The notes below the pieces were generated by a model that was given only the letters and a program-made list of their open reading frames with translations, searched no databases and was not told the origin of the DNA. The position numbers were made by a program, and so were the translations under genes. Shown here one piece after another: positions 36,813-45,039 of a stretch of DNA of 64,000 nt. Positions within the stretch are counted from its first letter, which is position 1. The number at the start of each line of letters is the position of its first letter. This DNA comes from Pancytospora philotis (lineage: Eukaryota > Microsporidia): positions 1 to 64,000 of the forward strand of contig JALRLY010000265.1 of NCBI GenBank assembly GCA_023647555.1, in the 5' to 3' direction.

Positions 36813-38825
36813 ATGTGGCGACAGCTGGAGGACCGCCTGAGGCAGGAGGGCCTCGAGGACTGTGCATCGTGGGCCCGGGAGAACTTCATGTACTCGCCGG
36901 CCCAGTGCCTGTTCCTCCAGATCAATTCAGCTGGCGCGGCGCACGCCAACAAAACACCGCGCATGCAGCGGGTCGTGGAGATCATCGGGCTCTGCAACAG
37001 AGAGGCCAAGGCCTCGGCTGGCAGCGGCTCGCGCATTACAGTCGCCGTGCGCAAACGGCGCCCGAGCCGCACGGCGGACTTGCTGCACGTTAGCGCGGGC
37101 TGCGTGACATTCAGGGCGCCCAAGGTGCAGTACGACACGAAGGAGGGGACGGTTCAGCATGCCTTCCAGTACGATGTGGCGTTCGATGAGCACGCCGCGA
37201 ACGAGAAGATCTTCGAAAAGACCGTCACGCCGCTCGTGCAGCACGCGCTGGGCGGCGGCTGCAGCTCGGTCATCGCCTACGGGCAGACCGGGACCGGAAA
37301 GACACACACAATGCTGCACCGGCACAGCGGGGTCGTGTACCAGAGCCTGCGCGCCATCCAGGCGACCGGCCGGCGCGGGACCATATCGTTCTTCGAGATC
37401 TACATGGGGCGGATCAACGACTGCCTCGGCGCCGCGGCGGACGTGCAGATCTTCGAAAAGGACGGCGCGGTCTACTTTTCCGAGCTGCACAGAGAGGCGT
37501 TCGGCTCGCTCGAGGAGGCCGAGCAGATCATAGAAAAGGGGTCGGCCAGGCGGACGACCAGACGCACGGACCGGAACGAGGAGTCGTCGCGCTCGCACGC
37601 CGCCATATTCGTGGAGGTCGGCGACGCCGCAAGCGGCTGCGTGCACGGCTACCGCCTCGGGAGCAGCAGCGCGATGGTGTTCATGGATCTGGCGGGCAGC
37701 GAGCGTGGCAGCGACCGCAGACACGCCGGCTCGACCGCCGCTGCCGAGGGCGCGGAGATCAATAAGAGCCTGCTCGTGCTCAAGGAGTGCATCCGGGGGC
37801 TGTGCAACGGCAGCAGATTCCTGCCGTTCCGCCAGAGCAAGCTGACGCAGATACTGAAGAATCTGCTTGTCGGCAACTGCCGGACGCTGGTGCTCGCCAC
37901 GGTCTCCGCAGAGCCGGGCGATGCGGAGCACACGCTCAACACGCTGCGGTACGCCGCGCGCATCAAGGAGGGATCTGGCAGCGAGAATCAGGCGAATGGC
38001 CAGCCAGACGCCTTCGACGCTGCAGACTGCGGCCATTCCTCGCTCTGCACAGCCTCTGATGGTAATTCAAGCTGCGCTGAGGTTCGTGCGGCTGCAGCTG
38101 ATGAATCAACGCGAAAATTTGCACAGGCTGCTTGCCAGTTTTTAGCAACCGCCCCTGCAATGGATCCGTCTGAGCGCGATCCCGGCGCGCGCTCGTGTGC
38201 AACCAGCGCGAGCTGCAGTGTTACCGATCAGCGCGGGCAATCACAAGGCGGACATGGAACTGTAGAGCACTGCAGCGAGGTCGAAAGCACATCTGCTCTG
38301 CCAGTGCTGCAGGAGGGCCTCAATTCGCCCAGTCGCGAGCGAGGCGCTGATGTTTTCAGCGCGGACAGCCGTTCAGACACTTGCAGCTTCATCGGCGGCT
38401 CTTTCAGTTCTGTGCTGCCCGATGAGAGCCAGGACTCGCACGGGCTCGAGACCTCTCCGATGGGCGGCTGCGAGGACCTAAACGGAGATGCAGGGCGCCG
38501 CGAGCAAATCCTGGGATCTTTCGTGGCCAGCGCATCATTTGACACCAAGAGCTGGCTCGAGTTTGCGAAGGATGCCGAGTGCGGGCGCCTTCCGGGACTT
38601 CCGCCCTCACTCTTATCGAAAGCGGAGACTGAGCGCAGCAGCAGTGCCATTTTCAGCAGCGCACCGCAGGCAGTGCCGATCGACAATCTGCTTTACAAGC
38701 TGCAAGCCACCAAGATCCAGGACACCGTTGCGCAGGTACAGCACGGCATAGCACGCACCAAATCCATCGATAAGCTGAAGCAGATCTACCTCAAGCTTGA
38801 AGAAATTAAAAATATTATGGACTAG
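36813..38825 (+). CDS. Kinesin-13-type motor (microtubule depolymerase)
   Basis: A 670-aa protein with an internal-near-N-terminal motor (about residues 72-400). Motor start RITVAVRKR, P-loop GQTGTGKT at 157-164, switch I NEESSRSHA, switch II DLAGSERG and EINKSLLVLKECIRGL; the phrases VAFDEHAANEKIF and SFFEIYMGRINDCLG match kinesin-13/MCAK. About 70 residues precede the motor, as in kinesin-13. The C-terminal half (400-610) is Ser/Ala-rich and disordered; the tail (DNLLYKLQATKIQD, KLKQIYLKLEEIKNIM) may coil. These motors depolymerise microtubule ends at spindle poles and kinetochores. ATG 36813 is the first in frame; the longer frame begins with GTG. Confidence 0.85.
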   Translation: MWRQLEDRLRQEGLEDCASWARENFMYSPAQCLFLQINSAGAAHANKTPRMQRVVEIIGLCNREAKASAGSGSRITVAVRKRRPSRTADLLHVSAGCVTFRAPKVQYDTKEGTVQHAFQYDVAFDEHAANEKIFEKTVTPLVQHALGGGCSSVIAYGQTGTGKTHTMLHRHSGVVYQSLRAIQATGRRGTISFFEIYMGRINDCLGAAADVQIFEKDGAVYFSELHREAFGSLEEAEQIIEKGSARRTTRRTDRNEESSRSHAAIFVEVGDAASGCVHGYRLGSSSAMVFMDLAGSERGSDRRHAGSTAAAEGAEINKSLLVLKECIRGLCNGSRFLPFRQSKLTQILKNLLVGNCRTLVLATVSAEPGDAEHTLNTLRYAARIKEGSGSENQANGQPDAFDAADCGHSSLCTASDGNSSCAEVRAAAADESTRKFAQAACQFLATAPAMDPSERDPGARSCATSASCSVTDQRGQSQGGHGTVEHCSEVESTSALPVLQEGLNSPSRERGADVFSADSRSDTCSFIGGSFSSVLPDESQDSHGLETSPMGGCEDLNGDAGRREQILGSFVASASFDTKSWLEFAKDAECGRLPGLPPSLLSKAETERSSSAIFSSAPQAVPIDNLLYKLQATKIQDTVAQVQHGIARTKSIDKLKQIYLKLEEIKNIMD

Positions 38826-39037
38826 TGCTGTACAAACTTTGATTTTTCTACGTGGCTGTGGTAGACTGCTTATGCAGTGGTGTCTGAATTTTCATTCTGT
38901 ACAAAGCAACAGTTCGCTCCATGATGGATACCGATATGGTTCAGCCGCCCCAATTGTGCTGAGGGCGTTCTCAACACCCATTCTCAAACGATAGCGGCAC
39001 ACCCTAGCAAACAAAAGGCAGACAACAGCACAGAATA

Positions 39038-40766
39038 TTAAAGCACGTATTTATTAGAGTTATTGCGGGCCTGCGCGGTAGCGCTGGAGACGAACTCTAC
39101 GATAATGGGATCAACAGACGCCCGGGTGCTGCCCAGCTCAGGGTGGTACTGCACGCCAGCGAAGAAGCGGTGGTGGTCGAGCTTGAAGGCGACCGTGCGC
39201 TCGTAGTTCGCCTTTCCGACGAAACGGAGCCCCCTGTCCTCTATCGCGTTTGCGTATGTGTTCCTCAGTGCGTAGCGGTGGCGGTATCGCTGCTTGCGCT
39301 GCGCGGTGCTGTAGAGCTCAGCACCAGCGCCGGAGTATGTGGTCAGGTAGGCCCCAAGGTACATGTCGCGCTTGGAGTTGTCGCACGCGATGGCCGGCAG
39401 CTTATAAACCACGGGCGAGCTCGTGGCCGGGTCGAACTCCTCGGACGTGGCATCTGCGATGTTGAGGACGTTGCGGGCAAACTCNNNNNNNNNNNNNNNN
39501 NNNNNNNNNNNNNNNNNNNNNNNNNNNNNNNNNNATAATGCCGAGCTGGAAGCCCAGGCAGATGCCGAGGTACGGCACGTTGTTGGTGCGCGCATACTCG
39601 ATGATGGCAAGCTTGATGGCAAGATACTGTGCGCCGAAGCCGCCGGGCATGAGGATCGCTGCGAAGCCACCAAAAACGGCCTCGATGTTCTCCTTCGAGT
39701 TTGTTAGCCCGGAGAGACTCACGTGGCGCACGCGCACCGCGGCGTGGAGCTGCAGCCCGGCCTGCACAAGGCAGTCCTCGACGGCCAGATAGCCGTTGCA
39801 CCTCTCGGGGAGCTCGGCAACGAGGGCGATCTCGGCCGGCTCGGACGAGGCGACCTTCCGGCACTTCTTGACGTCGCCGCGCCTGATCGCCTCCGACTTG
39901 TCGGGGCACTCGAGCATCGCGAGCTGCGAGCTCTCCTCGCCGGGCTGGGCCTCGAGCGCCGCGGGCCGCAGCGACTCGACGATAAAACCAGCGGCGCGCG
40001 CAAAGACCCGCGAGCCCACATACGCGGGCACCGAGGCGCTCTCGGACACGCCGTGCGGCGCCGCGGCGGACTTAAAAACAAAGCACTGCCCCTGCTCTCC
40101 TGCGAGCAGCACAGACACGACATCGCACCCAACATCCCACTTTTTCTGCTTCTGAAGCGCACCAAGTGCTGATTTATTAATCTGCAGATCGGCGGACTGG
40201 TCGGTCTCTTGGAAATACACAACGGCGCTGCCCTTCGGGCCGAGCGACTCGATAAACGAGAGCACCGACGCCGCGACGAGCGCAGCAGCGGTCCCCTGCA
40301 TATTGAACACGTCGCCGATATCAACGACGACGAACTCGGGGACCGCGTCCTCGCCCGCGCGGTTCTGCACCGCGAGCGCGGCCATGCGGCTCAGATGCGC
40401 CCTGACGTGCTTGGCCACCGCGCTGTCGATATCGACGGGCGTCGTCGCCTCGCTGCTGCGCTGCTCCGTGGAGATGATCGACTGGAGGATCTTGCCCAGC
40501 GGCAGATAGCTGCTGCCGGTGAGCACCACATCGCAGCACCGCTCATAGACACCCAGAGCCAAATCAACCTCGTTGCCGTCCTCGAGCACATGCACCTCGC
40601 CCTTCTCGCGCAGGCACAGGTTGCGGTTGTCGCAGTTCATGTGCGTGTCGATCTTCACATACGTCGTCCTGTATCCGCGCTTGTGCAGCGCCGCTCCGAT
40701 CCTGCTCGGCGCGTTCGCCCTGTTGTGCAATACCGATGTTGCGCCCGTGCAGAATATGAAACTCAT
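39038..40766 (-). CDS. URA7: CTP synthase homologue with degenerate synthase domain; broken by an assembly gap
   Basis: Homologue of CTP synthase (UTP + Gln + ATP to CTP). The C-terminal glutaminase is intact: PGGFG, nucleophile Cys403 in LGICLGFQ, then after the gap EFARNVL, RHRY and VQYHPE. The N-terminal amidoligase is eroded: the P-loop GG..SG.GKG is replaced by GATSVLHNRAN (residues 8-18), the second Asp of EVDLDLG is Ala70, the GGTVGDIES segment reads IGDVFNMQG, and the KTKPTQ motif is gone. CTP synthesis therefore looks impossible (inference). ATG 40766 follows AAAATTTTGGAGCCCCT. The 50 Ns disturb the frame by one base; see findings. Confidence 0.88.
39485..39534. other. Assembly gap (50 N)
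   Basis: Fifty undetermined bases inside the CTP synthase-like gene. The left part ends two bases into a codon (AT) and the right part resumes in frame with GAG TTT GCC, so the true missing length is 1 plus a multiple of 3, not 50. Confidence 0.98.
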
Positions 40767-41398
40767 AGGGGCTCCAAAATTTTTATTTTTAAATCTGCCA
40801 GCCAATCAAACTGTAAATAAACATAGCGGAAATCTATCATTCAGCGGCCTCAGCGCCGCCTGCGGCCGCGGGTTTCGCAATAGCGAACGCAACAGCCGTG
40901 CAGCAACCCGCAGCTCCACGAGCATGCGCTTTTGAATCATATTAGATGACGTGGTTATATTCGAGTGATGCGAGCAGCGGCGTCAACCGCGCTAAATTGA
41001 GGAGTAGCTGGGCTGTTTCTAAGCGTATTACAAACAGCAGCGGGGACAAACAGAGCAGAATGCGAATGGCCAGCGGTGGGCATGAACAGTGCGACATTGC
41101 CGAAGCACGGCAAGCATAATTGGATCAAGCATTCTCACACAGCAGTGATAAATACAGTAATAAAATGAAGAAAATAAACTGAACTTGAACTGTTTACTAT
41201 TAATCAGGCTGGCAGAGACCATATACTGCGCTTCGCAGCCACTCATACAGCTTCTTGCCCAAGCATCAAAATGCAGTCTGAAAATGATTTTTTGATCAGT
41301 TTCATCATCAAAGTTCATTTGCCGTATCATGTATAACAGAAGACAAGAGGTAACTGCGAAACGCGATTCAGCGTACTAAATACACAAATAGACACAGG
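40767..41398. other. 632-bp spacer rich in perfect hairpins
   Basis: No convincing ORF. Hairpins: 40844-40869 (GCGGCC/GGCCGC), 40868-40911 (GCGGGT/ACCCGC enclosing TTCGC-AATA-GCGAA), 41012-41038 (GCTGTTT/AAACAGC) and 41097-41113 (TTGCCG-AAGCA-CGGCAA). These suggest one or more structured RNAs, strand undecided. AATAAA signals near 41170 may end the neighbouring transcripts. Confidence 0.45.
40774..40783 (-). promoter_or_regulatory. AAAATTTTGG element upstream of CTP synthase-like gene
   Basis: Minus-strand AAAATTTTGG, 7 bp before ATG 40766, followed by AGCCCCT. A textbook copy of the element plus CCC. Confidence 0.5.
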
Positions 41399-43018
41399 CT
41401 AGTATATCTGATCGAGCAGCTGATCGCGCTCGGTGTTTGAATCGAAGTACATGCGAACAAGCGTTCGTAGCCTGCATTTGTCGAGGCTGATCTTGCCGCG
41501 GTCGTACAGGCCCTTGATGCTATCTAGCGGTGATCCCAGCACCAGCGCGATGCTCTGCACGGCATCCAGATTGTCTATCTTGGCTCTCCTGTGCTCGTAG
41601 GACAGCTCGCAGGCGTACTCCGCCAGCTCCCGCACGAAGGCCGTCTCGGCCGGGCTGTGCTTGCGCGGCCGCAGCACGAGCTCGATAAGCCGGTCGTAAA
41701 GAGCCGCAAAGAACTCGCCGATGAATCCCGGCTTCGCCGCTGCATCGACGAACACGTCCACGTCCTCCATGAAGCCGCAGTAGAGCCCCTTGAGCCGGGC
41801 CTTCAGCATCAGAATCGGCGCATCGAAGTCAATCTCGAAGCGCGTGGCGGTCCCAAGAATGTCTGCACGGAGGTGCTCCGCGGAGCTTCTCAATCCACCA
41901 GAGTGCGCAGACTCCTTGTCGATGCTGAGATGGTAGACGATATCAGCACGCTTCATAAACATCGTTCTCAGCTCGGTGCACCCGTAGGCGGCGAAGAAAC
42001 CAGGCACGGCCCGCGCGATCAGCTCCTTGGCCTTGCTCCGGCGGTCCGATCTGATTCCGTCCAGCAGCTTGAGGCAGTGCTTCAGCTGCCAGTAGCTCCT
42101 CGAGAGGTAGGCGCCGGTCTTGCTCTCCACGAGGTTCTCCTGCCCGCTGTCCTGTGCGGCAAGGCCGCTTGTGATGCGCGAGATCGCCTTCGCCGTACTC
42201 GCAATGATCCAATCGTCGATGTCACCAATGGCGGCGCCGGTGCCATCCAGAATCGCCTTGTTCCGGGCGATGAAATCCGCCGTGCAGCGGTCTTCGACCA
42301 CCATCCCCTCGAGGCGGGCCCGGGCTACACCAAGCACAATGCCCACAGTCTTGGGCAGGGCGGCGCCCGCGTCCCTGAAGCTGCATTCCTCCCACTTTCC
42401 GGATGGCAGCGCCGCGCTTCCGTAATCGCACAGCGCGCTGCTGGCAACAATAAGCTGGCTATGCGACGCAAAGCATCCCAGCTCGCTTGGCGACTGCGGG
42501 CCCATTTCCCGGTCCAGCATCCCTCTCGCCTCGTCGTACAGCGACAGCCCGTGCGCGACGCCCAGGGCGAGCAGAGCCTCCAGCTCTCTGCTTATGCACA
42601 CGCCCACCACGCCGGCATCCTCAAGGCCCTCGTCGTCCCACGATCCGTGCTGCTGCGCAAAGGGCGCCACGAGGCGCGCCATGAACTCCACGCACTTTCC
42701 CCGCAGCACCCCCTTGTCGTGCGTAGAGCCGAACAGCGCCTCTACGTCGTCCACCGTCGTGCAGATCGCGCGCTTGATGCTGCGCAGGTCGATCTCGCGA
42801 AAGGCCTGTCTGTACTCAGTTTCCACCGACCGCACCTCCTCCTTCAACTTCGCCAGGTCGATGGATTTGCGCTCCGCGCGCAGCTGCTCGAGCCGTGCGC
42901 GGATGTCCTTGGCGTCCTTCTTCTCGCGCAGGTACCGCTCCCTGATCGCCTCGAAGTCCCGGAGCCCGTCGTGCAGCTCGCGGATTCTGTCGATTTGTTT
43001 ACTGCCGTCCATGGGCAT
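41399..43018 (-). CDS. Helical protein, possibly a Dsl1/ZW10/Tip20-type tether subunit
   Basis: A 539-aa protein. The N-terminal 90 residues form a coiled coil (FEAIRERYLREKKDAKDIRARL, partial; LKEEVRSVETEYRQ), the rest is helical. The tail DKCRLRTLVRMYFDSNTERDQLLDQI resembles the closing helices of ZW10/Dsl1/RINT1-type proteins (L..L...F..+..R...L..I), tethers for Golgi-to-ER vesicles. This is weak evidence; exocyst or COG subunits have the same general plan. Start ATG 43018 follows GGATTTTTCAGC; ATG 43012 is two codons downstream. Confidence 0.7.
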   Translation of the reverse strand: MPMDGSKQIDRIRELHDGLRDFEAIRERYLREKKDAKDIRARLEQLRAERKSIDLAKLKEEVRSVETEYRQAFREIDLRSIKRAICTTVDDVEALFGSTHDKGVLRGKCVEFMARLVAPFAQQHGSWDDEGLEDAGVVGVCISRELEALLALGVAHGLSLYDEARGMLDREMGPQSPSELGCFASHSQLIVASSALCDYGSAALPSGKWEECSFRDAGAALPKTVGIVLGVARARLEGMVVEDRCTADFIARNKAILDGTGAAIGDIDDWIIASTAKAISRITSGLAAQDSGQENLVESKTGAYLSRSYWQLKHCLKLLDGIRSDRRSKAKELIARAVPGFFAAYGCTELRTMFMKRADIVYHLSIDKESAHSGGLRSSAEHLRADILGTATRFEIDFDAPILMLKARLKGLYCGFMEDVDVFVDAAAKPGFIGEFFAALYDRLIELVLRPRKHSPAETAFVRELAEYACELSYEHRRAKIDNLDAVQSIALVLGSPLDSIKGLYDRGKISLDKCRLRTLVRMYFDSNTERDQLLDQIY

Positions 43019-43351
43019 GCTGAAAAATCCGACGGTGTTGAGGAGACAGATCGGCAAGGGGAATGGGATGGCGCATTAACGACTGGAAAGCGATGGCGGA
43101 TGGCTGAGTGTTATCGCTCTGCACACGAGCATCAGCTAGCAGTACTACTAGCATTTCTACGGGCACCGGCCAGCATCTGTAAGTTTCTAGCAGTCTATGA
43201 TTTTATCTTCATTATAAGGCACGATTGGTAGTGCAGTTGGCCCGCTGGGATAACAGCGTGGTAAAGACAGATCGCAGCAAAAATTTACGCTCTCATAGCA
43301 GCAGCTTTCAGGCAAGCGGCCGCCCGCCGAAAAATTTTAGATGAACCGCGG

Positions 43352-43361
43352 AAAATTTTGC
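43352..43361 (+). promoter_or_regulatory. AAAATTTTGC element at the putative MRP RNA 5' end
   Basis: AAAATTTTGC immediately precedes the proposed RNA start. A further AAAAATTTTAG lies at 43330-43340. If correct, the element acts in transcription, not translation. Confidence 0.45.
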
Positions 43362-43522
43362 CCCATTGGGCAGAAGAACAGCGTTGAAGCTTGCTTCAAG
43401 GAAAGTCCTCGGAAGGCGCTGAAAGGCACCCGTAGAAGGGTCTCTCCTCCTGCGAATAGATATATGCTGTTAGGTATCGATCTACCCAACTTAATGAGGC
43501 TTACTCTCTGTACCCAATTTTT
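43361..43522 (+). ncRNA. Candidate minimal RNase MRP RNA
   Basis: About 160 nt. CR-I reads GGAAAGTCCTCGG at 43400-43412 (human MRP: GGAAAGTCCCCGG). CR-V lies at 43494-43502 (TGAGGCTTA). They form P4 with the universal bulged U: AAG(U)CCUCG with UGAGGCUU. A hairpin after CR-I has loop UGAAAG (43420-43425), containing the MRP-specific GARAR motif. P1 is ATTGGGCAGA (43365-43374) with TCTG-TA-CCCAAT (43507-43518), 10 bp with a 2-nt bulge, followed at once by TTTTT (43518-43522), a Pol III terminator. P3 candidate: TTGAAGC/GCTTCAA (43384-43399). Function would be pre-rRNA cleavage. A 61-codon ORF (43341-43526) overlaps it; I judge that coincidental. Confidence 0.68.
43518..43522 (+). terminator. 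Pol III-type T5 terminator
   Basis: TTTTT directly at the 3' end of the P1 helix of the MRP RNA candidate. Confidence 0.5.
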
Positions 43523-43699
43523 ATAAGAAACTGTCTTGCTTTGCGTTTAATGGCTATCGCCCCTGCTGCGTAGCGACTCACATGGGTGTTTAAGCATGCT
43601 TGCCTGATGACCTGCAGGGATAGTTCATCGCTAGCAATGGTCGGCTTTACCGCTGCATACAAATGCAGACACGGGGCTTTGCTAGAATTTGTAGCGCTT

Positions 43700-44137
43700 T
43701 TAAGATTGTTGGCCTGTGCGACGCTCTGATCGCTCCGCGATGCACGACTCAATCAAGCGGTCAGCGTATTCCTGCTCCCGGACGTGCGCCCGGTACTCGG
43801 CTTGCAGATGCCTCATCTTCTTGACGATGTAAGGAGACAGCCTGTAGTTCGCAGCATGCGTGTCCCCGTGGTCCTGTTTGGCAGCCCCCTCCCACCTGGC
43901 TGAAATGCGCTCGAAGCGCAGGCTCTCGAGATAGGCATCGATGTGGCGCATGTGGAAGGACGGCCGGGCCTGGCTGCTGAATGTCACCGCCACGATCGGG
44001 ATGCACTCCCTGCTGCCGTCGCTGGCCTGGTGGATCGTGTTGCTCCTCCCGAATATTCGTATGAGGCGTCTGATGAACCCCATGTCGAACAGCCGCGGCA
44101 GGTTGCCCAGCACGAGCACGGTGCTGCCTTCCGCCAT
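43700..44137 (-). CDS. Hypothetical protein with RRM-like N-terminus
   Basis: A 145-aa protein. The first 85 residues could fold as an RNA recognition motif: STVLVLGNLP (RNP2-like beta strand), helix GFIRRLIRIFG, IPIVAVTFSS (RNP1 strand position but without the aromatic signature), helix HIDAYLESLRF. The C-terminal part is a long charged helix (YIVKKMRHLQAEYRAHVREQEYADRL, partial). No specific family. ATG 44137 has CAATTTAACGCG about 30 bp upstream. Confidence 0.6.
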   Translation of the reverse strand: MAEGSTVLVLGNLPRLFDMGFIRRLIRIFGRSNTIHQASDGSRECIPIVAVTFSSQARPSFHMRHIDAYLESLRFERISARWEGAAKQDHGDTHAANYRLSPYIVKKMRHLQAEYRAHVREQEYADRLIESCIAERSERRTGQQS

Positions 44138-44591
44138 CCGATGGGCGCGTCATGACGCGTTAAATTGAAACAAGCGGCAGGATGCCCGTCGATCCGACTG
44201 TGAGATCAGCACACGGGGTGCCAAGAACCTGCTGAGGAAAGAACGACGGATGCCTATGATGTCTCAGCGCCGCGACGCTTCAAGAGGTGCGGCAGCTGCG
44301 CCCAGCCCATTGGAGCTGAAAAATTGGACACGTGAGCAGAAAGAATGCGGCACACGCCTAACAAACACGAACTTTGGCTTATAAAATGAGTTTTTCAGAA
44401 GGTTAGCCGCGCGTGCTGCAAGGACGAACCTTAACCCGGAGGTGCACGCGCCGAGCACTCCGAGGATGCGACTGCGAGATATTATGAAGAACTACACATA
44501 AGTTAGACATCGTTGAATGTTGGCAGCCGTGCTCGCTTCTAACCGCGTCATCATCAAAACCGGGGTGCCGTGCGCGGCCGCTCAAAGACGC

Positions 44592-44712
44592 AAAATTTTG
44601 CAGTGCGCTGGAGCACCTGGCGAGCTGCGAAGAGCAGCCACGACAGCTGTAACGCGCGCTGGCCCGAGGAATCTGCACTAGAAGACGGCAAGTCTATCAC
44701 AGCAGTGCTTTT
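44592..44712 (+). ncRNA. Candidate structured RNA, family unknown
   Basis: Starts with AAAATTTTGC (44592-44601). A first long hairpin has outer stem CAGTGCGC (44601-44608) with GCGCGCTG (44654-44661) and inner perfect stem GCTGC-GAAGA-GCAGC. A second hairpin pairs GCACT (44675-44679) with AGTGC (44704-44708), inner AGAC/GTCT, followed by TTTTA. The two-hairpin form recalls H/ACA snoRNAs but no H or ACA box is placed correctly; SRP RNA helix 8 is another possibility without its invariant loop. Confidence 0.35.
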
Positions 44713-44756
44713 ATTTCAAATGCAGGAATTCATACGCGTATCTTGATATTTTCAGG

Positions 44757-44816
44757 CTGCTCTACAGGGCAATAGCCCAGCAGATGCTCAGTTCAGCCGG
44801 TAACCAGAGTATTTTT
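44757..44816 (+). ncRNA. Hairpin followed by T5, possible small RNA
   Basis: CTGCT (44757-44761) and GGGC-AATA-GCCCAGCAG (44767-44783) form a bulged hairpin; TTTTT follows at 44812-44816. It might be the 3' part of a longer transcript starting at 44592 (about 220 nt). Confidence 0.25.
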
Positions 44817-44931
44817 ATTTGATATAGGGTTCATCAGCCTTATTTGTTGCACAATAAACTGTTTGAGTACAGCGTTTTGCACCGGTTTATTGTTTCCTTC
44901 ATCACTGTTTCAGCTTGACCTTCTATACTTT

Positions 44932-45039
44932 GGATAAGCATGGCGGCAACCGGCTGTCATTTACCGTTGCGGCTGCCTGCTCGCATTGTGTTCGCGCGGC
45001 GTTATCCGCACGCCAGGCCATGTCCATTTGCCCCTTTTT
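44932..45039 (+). ncRNA. Candidate structured RNA with T5 terminator
   Basis: A closing stem pairs GGA..CATGGC (44932-44944, 4-nt bulge) with GCCATGTCC (45017-45025). Inside are GCAACCGG/CCGTTGC (44946-44953 with 44964-44970, one bulge) and the perfect hairpin GGCGT-TATCCGC-ACGCC (44998-45014). TTTTT at 45035-45039 would end Pol III transcription. It lacks a tRNA T-loop and acceptor arrangement; no known family fits. Confidence 0.35.

Noticed and set aside
41046..41090. ACAGAGCAGAATGCGAATGGCC, resembling the U6 snRNA core (ACAGAGA...AGC AUGGCC), behind a 7-bp hairpin
   Set aside because: The invariant ACAGAGA ends in C and the AGC triad is missing, so two essential positions fail. Not called without a covariance-model hit.
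41028..41330. 100-codon minus-strand frame
   Set aside because: AT-rich codons unlike any supported gene, Cys/Phe-rich low-quality translation, and it lies across the hairpin region.
43222..43265. GCAC-GATTGGTA-GTGC followed by CGCTG-GGATAA-CAGCG, resembling D-arm and anticodon arm
   Set aside because: The second loop has six bases, there is no T-arm and no acceptor stem. It might still be part of an RNA near the MRP candidate.
43341..43526. 61-codon ORF starting right after AAAAATTTTAG
   Set aside because: It overlaps the MRP RNA candidate, has no recognisable domain and mixed codon use; the RNA pairing evidence is stronger.
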